NCBI RefSeq assembly: GCF_020080835.1
Contig: NC_058161.1
Span: 10,419,297 to 10,483,296, forward strand
Origin: Cotesia glomerata
Taxonomy: Eukaryota > Arthropoda > Insecta > Hymenoptera > Braconidae
Direction: 5' to 3'
Length of the DNA: 64,000 bases
Every line of letters starts with the position of its first letter. Position 1 is the first letter of the stretch. The position numbers were made by a program, and so were the translations under genes. Below are positions 57,577-64,000 of this stretch, one piece after another. The notes beneath the pieces are model-generated. The model did no database searches. It saw only the letters and a program-made list of their open reading frames with translations, and was not told the DNA's origin.

Positions 57577-59199
57577 GTTAGTATTGATATCCATCAATTT
57601 ATTTTTAATTAAATGTTAAACAAACATTAATATTCTCTCACATCATTTATTTAATTTCTGTCTACAGTTTTTTTTTTTCATTATAATAATCTTTTATGGA
57701 ATTAATAAGTGCAATATGGTAAATGCTTTCGGTAAATATTTCTAAGTTTTTTAATTATCAGTTCACACAAAAAATAAGATTTTACATTTTTATTAAATTT
57801 TTTCTTTTTTAATTTCTTTCTTTTTTTTTTTTCAACTTTTATTTCTGTTTAACAAGTGAATTTTCAATGACAGTAGGAAAATTTCTCGCGGTTCATTTGG
57901 ATTCTAAAAGCTCAGGGGGAAATGAGAAAAGTCGGAAGTGCCGGACGTCCAAGCTTTTAATAATATTGACTGTCTTTTATTCATTTAAGCTCAATCGCGA
58001 TCGTCGCGTAAAATGTTTTTTTTTTATCTTTACATGTTCCTTTTAAATAGGTTTTAAACATTTATATATTTAAACTTAAACGTCATGAACAGTTGGGCTT
58101 ATTTATTCAGTGTTTAATATGTCTATGTTTGTTATTTTATCATGAAATATTTTTAAATTCTTTATGTTCATTGAACACAGTCATTAAGTAGTCTTGATAG
58201 ACCGTAATCTATAGATATACTAAGGTATATAAGTTTTGTTTAGTGGTGTTCCTTGTTCACGAAACGTACTTAGCAAACTTGTTGCCTACATCAACCTACA
58301 TTTTGGTGCAATTTCCTAATTTTATATGTAATCGTTACATCCAGTACGATTATATCTGTTTTATCTTCAAATTCAATAATAATAAAGTTTTTCTTTACGA
58401 AATTATGTAATAGATTGCAAAGCGATCAGCTGTTAAATCGAATAGGTAAAAAGTAAGGCACCGTTATCGGCATTTTTATGACTTCATTGTTTACTTCATT
58501 GATTGCATCTATAAATATTTTGTAAATAATTGCATTATCTTATAATACAATTTGAAATTTTTAATTTCTAATTATCACTTTGATTTCTTAATTTTCATCA
58601 AGCCTTAATTTTTTGAAATATTTATTTCAATACTTTCAAATTTTAATTACTAAAATAAAAATGAGTAAGCAAATGATTTTCTGTAAAAATTAGAACGTAC
58701 ATATATTTATATTTATAAGACATTTTAAAATGTAGATTAAAGTGAGCCTTGTGACACTAGCCTAATAAGCTTGAACAAATGACAGGGTGGATCGATGATG
58801 AAACCGTAGAAAATCATTGACTAACGAAAGCCTTGGTGATAGTTCTTTCGATCATTCTTACTACTGATATTCGCTAACTGCTAACATTTATCTAGTTTGA
58901 ATGCTCAATTAATACTCATTGGAATATTCATAGATATTCGTTGTTCTTTAACGCTAGTGTTTATCGATAAAAAGGCGCGGCAACAGCCGCAATAAAATTA
59001 TTAAGTACATGCGGGTAAAACGGTCAGATCGTAATTTCGAAATTTGGGTATTGTGAGGCAAGTAAAATAAGTTCGAAAGAACTTTACAGTTTCTAATTGT
59101 AAGTTACGAAAAATATATATTATTATTTCTATAATTTGATATTTTTCTTTGATTAAAGTTAAACGTGATACCTCAAATTCAACTGATTTCCATTTACAG
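57577..59199 (+). other. Probable first intron
   Basis: GTTAGT to TTTCCATTTACAG. AT-rich, with no long open frame and none of the repeat families that fill the rest of the window, which suggests constraint or at least little transposon load. Confidence 0.45.
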
Positions 59200-59204
59200 C
59201 TACC

Positions 59205-59232
59205 ATGAACCTTGAAGAATATCGCCAACATG
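59205..59232 (+). CDS. Tiny first coding exon (partial gene)
   Basis: The acceptor TTTCCATTTACAG is followed at 59200 by CTACCATGAACCTTGAAG: an ATG in fair context (ACC before it), encoding MNLEEYRQH, then a strong donor G/GTAAGT at 59233. The exon leaves phase 1. Short first coding exons behind a long first intron are common in insects. Later exons could not be placed, so the product is unknown. It would be the gene driven from the promoter at 57451. Confidence 0.5.
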
Positions 59233-60046
59233 GTAAGTTTTTTTTTTTTAATTTACTATAATTTTTCAATACAAATATTTTTCAAATTTTATGGTTTCAA
59301 TAGTTTAACGTTTTATCTTTAATAAAATTGATAAAATAAAAAATTTAATTCCTACAATTACAAATCAATTTTTTGGTGAGTGATGAAAACAAAATACACT
59401 TGTTTTCTAAATCGTAATTAATCTTAAAGAAGAAAAAAAATCTAAACATTTTAAATGTGCACACGAAGTTGGTCAAATTTTTCATTTCAAAAGGTTTCAT
59501 CGTAGAAAAAAATTTTACATTAATTAGTATCATTCTTGACACTACACGGAGAAAAAAACATAGGGATTTTTCCTATTTTTCCAATGTTAACATAGAAATT
59601 ATTCTAATGCTAACATAGGAATTTTTCCAATGGTAACATGGGAATTTTTTTTTTATTAACATGATAGAAATATCCATGTGACATATGAAAAATTCATTTA
59701 TCACTAAAATTTATGTATATGTAATATAACGCGGTATATTGCCACGATTGTGTCTACAGTTCTTAATGGATCTAAATGAAATTAGACACACATATACTTC
59801 AGACGATTACCTCAAATGAGTTCCAAGATAGGCACAATTGGTCGACTTTTTAAAAAATATTTTAAAAAATGTCAATAATCAAGAAATGACGTTGTATTTT
59901 GTCCACTAATGATATTGTTAACGATATAAGTTCATCCTGGTGTTACACTTATCGAGACCTTTCATTTGAGTACCCACATGCATTTTTGATATATTTTTCA
60001 TATATACATCTATAAAATATACATAAATATGTGAAAAATTGATGTA

Positions 60047-60802
60047 CACGGAAAAAAGTAAACTGTAATAAATAACAGTCGATTTGTAATAAGTAATGAT
60101 AAACTGTTAAAAATTACCATTTCAAACAGTAAAATCGTGATTTTACTATTCACTTTATGATATTTACCATTTAAACGTTACAATTTACTCTTAACATGGA
60201 AGAAAATACTCTTTCAAACCGTAATATTTGCTATGTGAATGTCTAAAATGTTAAAGTATAATAATTAAGAATTCAGACTTTGATATTTATCATTTCGTAC
60301 CTAAAAAATGATCTTATGATATGTAAAAAGTATAAAATAAAGTTAGTGAATTTCTAATATAAGCAACGTCAATATTTACAAAGTAAAATGGTAAATTTTA
60401 AACGCAACGCTAAAAATCAAACTGTAATTATTGACTTGGACTGGTAAAATGTATATTTTAAAAGTATAATTTTTACTGTTTCAAATGTTAAATTCTCTCA
60501 GAGTAAGACCCCCTTCTCTTTCATCTGAGTTCCCTTTCTCCTCATAATATGGACTAAATATTGAAATGGCAATTTTTACTGTTTGAAACTGTAATTTTTT
60601 AGGATTAAAGAGTCGTTATTTACTATAGTGACAGCTACTAATCACTTATTTTGGATATTAAATTATAAATTGTGGCTATTGTACTTTCTACATTAAGTTC
60701 TGTAATATTTATATTTTTGCCACCCCGATGTCCGCTTTACTGTTTGAAACTATAAAAATTAACCGGAATCAGAGTGAATATTACAGTTTACTTTTTTCCG
60801 TG
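60047..60802. mobile_element. MITE 1, CACGGAAAAAAGTAAACTGT ends, TA duplication
   Basis: CACGGAAAAAAGTAAACTGT and ACAGTTTACTTTTTTCCGTG are exact inverted ends with TA outside each. The 756-bp interior repeats words such as AAACTGTAAT, TTTACTGTTT and AACCGTAATATTTG, so subterminal motifs fill it. It has no open frame. A TA duplication suggests mobilisation by a Tc1/mariner-type enzyme. Confidence 0.8.
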
Positions 60803-60841
60803 TAGGTAATCAAATGAAAGCTCTTGATGAGTGTAACATTA

Positions 60842-61375
60842 TACGGAAAGAAAATTGTACGAAAAATTACGATGAAAACATCGTAATTTTTAGTATAGGA
60901 CACTGTAGCACCGGACCAGAACTCAAACATCATAATTTATACGATGTTACATCGTAAATTTCTATCACTCAAATTAAAAAGAAGTTTAGTTTGGCGAAAA
61001 AATAATTCTGTATCACCGAGAAATCGAACCTGGAGTCCTCTCCGCCACAAGTCCAAGGTTTATCCCCTTACGCTATCGGAGGGAATATCCAAATTTTCTG
61101 TTCAGTCACATAATAAGACCCTCCATACAGTAGTTGGTCATCTTTCGATGGTGGCGTCGCAAACTACTGTACTCTGTCTCTCTTTTATTAAAACATATAG
61201 TATGCGTCCTTATTCACTTGCTCTTACGGAAAAAAATTTACTAAATAACACCGTAATTTTCAATAATTCATAATGTATTCTGTAGACGGCAGCATCGTAA
61301 AAATCAACATACTGAAAGTCTAGTCCTGGATTACGATGTTACCATTGTAATTTTTCATAGGATTTTTTTTCCGTG
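60842..61375. mobile_element. MITE 2, ACGGAAA ends, with tRNA-like core
   Basis: The left end ATACGGAAAGAAAATTGTAC and the complement of the right end, ACACGGAAAAAAAATCCTAT, are imperfect inverted repeats, both followed by GAAAAATTAC(G/A)ATG. TA lies outside each end. Bases 61008-61085, minus strand, read as a tRNA-like sequence with B box AGGTTCGATTTC. A 109-codon open frame across this core starts in the left arm and ends in the right, and has no gene-like features. Confidence 0.65.
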
Positions 61376-61429
61376 TAGGATGAGCGTATATCTTCAAAAA
61401 CGTCATTAATTAAGTAATGACCGTGTATC

Positions 61430-61700
61430 TTGTGAACTATTGACATATTTTAAGATATAAGATCATCCCGATGTTACACTCATCGAGACCTATCATTTGA
61501 ATACCCACACGAATTTTTTTTTATATTTTATATACTTCACAAATATGAAAAATATCATATATATGAAATGTATGAAAAGAATCGTTTGCGTATCTAAATG
61601 AAAGATCTCAATGAGAGTAACATCAGGATGAATTTATATTTCGAAAAATGTCAATAATTAAGAAATGACGTTGTATTTTGTCCACTAATCTTATATCTTT
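61430..61700. mobile_element. Foldback (CGAGACCTTTCATTTGAGTA family), complete copy
   Basis: The left arm AAGATCATCCCGATGTTACA and CTCATCGAGACCTATCATTT pairs with the right arm AAATGAAAGATCTCAATGAG and AGTAACATCAGGATGAATTT, ~100 bp apart. Ends carry GACGTTGTATTTTGTCCACT. Another half copy lies at 62452-62575, starting at the AC tract. Confidence 0.75.
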
Positions 61701-61849
61701 AAACGAGCTATTCATATATATAATTGGAAACGGCTCCAACGATTTTCATGAAATTTAGTATGCAGGGAGTTTTTGGGGAGATAAATCGATCTAACTAGGA
61801 TTCATTTCTAGAAAATGTCGTTTTATTCGTGTTTTCAGGAGATTTACAA

Positions 61850-62451
61850 AAAAAAAATTAGGAAAACGGTTGACCATAAAGACCATCCCTGCAACTTCCC
61901 GCTAATGCCATACTTTAGCGCTCAAAATTGCACTTATTACATTTCTGAGCTCTTTGAGCTCAAAAATATAATTTTCGTGTCATTTTGAGCTCTCCAAGCT
62001 AAAAAATCTGATAGAAGTTTAATAAAACACTATTTTTTGAATTTTCAAACCGCAATAACTTTTGAAGAAATGAACCGATGATCGAACAAAGAATTTCGAA
62101 GTAATTCCGAAAAAACACTTATTTCGGTTTTCTTTCGACAACGATAACTCACGAACGAATTAACTGATTCCTACCGGTCTGACGGTGATCTACGTGGTTT
62201 TTAGATGTTAAGAGCTGATTAGTTTTTGGGATCGAACGGTAAAGTCGTTTAAAAGTTATTCCAAAAAAACCCCATTTGACAAAATTTTTTTTGTAGTTAT
62301 TTTGAGATTTCTCAAAATCTACCGGTTTGAATCGGTCTAAATTGTATTTAAAATTTAAGTTTGGTCAAACCTCTTTGAATGGCGCCAACCACGATGAAAT
62401 CGGTCAAGCCGTTCAAAAGTTATGAGAGGTTTACACACACACACACACACA
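61850..62451 (+). repeat. CTTCCCGC-family copy, truncated at its AC tract
   Basis: The head AGGAAAACGGTTGACCATAA and CAACTTCCCGCTAATGCC is followed by GAGCTC words, TTCGGTTTTCTTTCG and ATGAAATCGGTCAAGCCGTT, then AC at 62432-62451. The usual end hairpin is missing; a foldback half starts instead. Confidence 0.75.
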
Positions 62452-62794
62452 AAATATCATCAGTAGACAAAATACAACGTCAATTTCTAATTATTGAAAT
62501 TTTTTACGATATAAGCTCATCCTGATTTTACGCTTATCGAGACCTATCATTTGAGTACGCTTCTGTCAAAATGTTTATCATCGAAAATTTAATTAATCAC
62601 TATTTTTACAAATTTTATTTATTATTATCTAACCGTTGCCAAAGTGGTTGCCATAGCAATGAAAAGCGACACAATGAAAACGTTACATCAACTTTTTAAT
62701 AAAGGATTGCCTGCCACATGAAAATCATGTTACTGCCACGTGAAAATCATGTTTCTATCAACTAACAACTCTTTCCTAATATTATACTTGACGG

Positions 62795-62850
62795 GGAGCA
62801 GTTAACAGAATACCAGACTAGCAAGCGAGGGGTCGCGAGTTCAATTTTTT
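62795..62850 (+). repeat. tRNA-like sequence
   Basis: GGGGAGCAGTTAACAGAATA, CAGACTAGCAAGCGAGG and the B box GCGAGTTCAATTT are tRNA-like in order and spacing, related to the (T)CTGGCAAGCG repeats at 396 and 27755. It is too degenerate for a tRNA gene. Confidence 0.4.
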
Positions 62851-63006
62851 TTTTTATTAAAGTTTAATGATATGAAATTTTATAAAATTGTATAAAAGGC
62901 TATCATTTTTTATACGGATTTATGAGGCCATTTTCGGTATGAAATTTTCTTGAATTTTTTTATCACAAACTTGAGCTATCTTAAAATTCGTTCGAATATA
63001 ATTTCT

Positions 63007-63205
63007 ACACAGAAAAAAAAATTCACTTGAATCAAGTAAATAATTTTGAAGAATTTCATCTTCTTGGTTTGAGTTGAAAAATTCTTCAACTGAGAAATTT
63101 TACTTAGTTTAACAGCCGAGACCAGTGATTGCAGTTTCAATCGGCTTAGCGAAACGAATGGAAATTTTGAAAAAATGTTTTTAGAGATAATAGATAATTT
63201 AAGGG
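63007..63205. mobile_element. Partial MITE joined to a foldback half
   Basis: 63007-63108 matches the left part of the MITE at 969 (CTACACAGAAAAAAAAATTC, CTTGAATCAAG, GAATTTCATCTTCTTG). At 63109 it switches abruptly to CAGCCGAGACCAGTGATTGC, the complement of 54320-54402. 63210-63800 shows no gene; GGGGGTATTCTGGTCTAGAA at 63203 looks like the start of another repeat. Confidence 0.6.
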
Positions 63206-63812
63206 GGTATTCTGGTCTAGAAGCCTAAATTTTAGGCATTTTTCAAACTAACATAAAAAAAAAATTAAGAACATTTTTACCATCGGTTTTTTTATATGAT
63301 GTTTATTAACGTTTCAAGAATATAAAAAAAAATTGAAAAAAAAAAAAAATGATAAATTGGACAAATTACAGGTCGGTGAAGTGGGGGCTACAAAAAAAAC
63401 GGTGCACCCTGGTTGACATGATTCCAGCCCTTGTAGTGATCTGAAACAAAAAAATTTGAAAAATTCTCAATCTGTAAAGATGTCGCTATCGCGTTGACTT
63501 TAGTCAAGAAAAAAAAAAAAATTCACAAAATGGCGTCGACATGAAATATCAATTTTTTTTTACCCCCTTTTTTTGACCTTTTCGAATTTTTTAAAAATAC
63601 TCCAAATTGAAATTTTTTAGAATCCAAGGCAGACGCGATAGAGAGATATATAAAGAAGATTTCCACCAAATTTCAAAAGAATCGGTCGGGTAGAACTTGA
63701 GATATCATGTCAACCACTTCAAAAAAAGTAGTTTTGAGAAAAACGCGTTTAAAGTTTGAGAAACAATTATAGTAGAATAACTCGTATAATAACATTCAAT
63801 ACTCACTTTGGA

Positions 63813-64000
63813 TTAATCGGCGATTCCAGATCCATACATTGGGCCTTCCTCAACTTCATATTCGATGTTTTGTGAAGTTCTTTCAGCTAATCGAGCTGTT
63901 CTGCCTTCTTTGGAAGCAGCAGTAACTCGTAGCTCAGAGCGCTCAATCCGAACTTCGTTACGTCTGATAGCAAATGAATGAGCTTCAGTACCAACGGTGA
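63813..64000 (-). CDS. Last coding exon of a minus-strand host gene (partial)
   Basis: The minus strand is open from the window edge to the TAA at 63815-63813, 61 codons; the other two minus frames have stops. It reads TVGTEAHSFAIRRNEVRIER to EYEVEEGPMYGSGIAD. Codons follow an RNY pattern, unlike the repeats. The segment is rich in Arg and Glu with no membrane helix. Eight bases past the stop is GTGAGT, a consensus donor (63799-63804), so the transcript may splice again in its 3' UTR. I do not recognise the family. The N-terminal part lies beyond the window. Confidence 0.6.
   Translation of the reverse strand, partial: TVGTEAHSFAIRRNEVRIERSELRVTAASKEGRTARLAERTSQNIEYEVEEGPMYGSGIAD

Larger units (their letters stand above)
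59860..61450. mobile_element. Foldback (CGAGACCTTTCATTTGAGTA family) split by two MITEs
   Basis: The left arm (GATATAAGTTCATCCTGGTG, TTACACTTATCGAGACCTTT) runs to 60046. The right arm pieces are 60803-60841 (AATCAAATGAAAGCTCTTGA) and 61376-61435 (GGATGAGCGTATATC). Taking out the two MITEs with one TA each joins the arms as in the intact copy that follows. Confidence 0.75.

Overview
The window looks like AT-rich, repeat-dense nuclear DNA from an insect. A parasitoid wasp or another hymenopteran is my guess, but no feature fixes the species. Evidence for an animal genome is spliceosomal introns (GT/AG), a TATA/initiator promoter, tRNA-derived SINEs, several non-LTR retrotransposon clades and long dinucleotide and trinucleotide tracts. 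There are no bacterial operons, rRNA genes or CRISPR arrays. Almost all long reading frames belong to mobile elements. Probable host-gene sequence is confined to the last 7 kb.

Region by region. 1-7.6 kb: a foldback element with a tandem-repeat core, a tRNA-like repeat, a MITE, and a 5'-truncated R4/Dong-type retrotransposon sitting between (TAA)n tracts, then a second tandem-repeat element of the same terminal type. 8.98-10.76 kb: a 1.8-kb hAT-like element with ~480-bp inverted repeats and a perfect 8-bp target duplication. 13.4-18.1 kb: a SINE with perfect duplication, a decayed transposon gene broken by an RTE-like tail, and two foldback elements. 18.4-25.9 kb: a near full-length R1-clade LINE (minus strand) whose 5' end abuts a (TG)n tract inside a larger repeat family that carries AC tracts. 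26-36 kb: mostly non-coding repeats, including a third, very recent LINE fragment with AC repeats on both sides. 36.2-40.5 kb: a 4.3-kb unit bounded by inverted repeats and TA, holding a THAP-domain transposon remnant, a Ty3/gypsy integrase fragment with its catalytic Glu changed to Lys, and an intact unrecognised 342-codon ORF. 41.6-44.8 kb: a second R1-clade LINE with one nonsense codon. 45.4-51.1 kb: a Jockey-type LINE broken by a satellite array, a TIR element and a SINE. 51.7-53.2 kb: a spliced tyrosine-recombinase (Crypton-like) gene with all catalytic residues but three nonsense codons. 57.4-59.2 kb: a TATA promoter, a non-coding first exon and a tiny ATG exon. 59.8-62.6 kb: foldback elements holding two nested MITEs. 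63.8-64 kb: the last coding exon of a minus-strand gene that runs off the window.

A theme connects the parts. Several repeat families carry a microsatellite tract inside them, and the site-specific LINEs (Dong-like in TAA, R1-clade in AC/ACAT) have landed in those tracts. The repeats thus appear to supply landing sites for other elements. All coordinates and readings come from inspection by eye; no database search was run.
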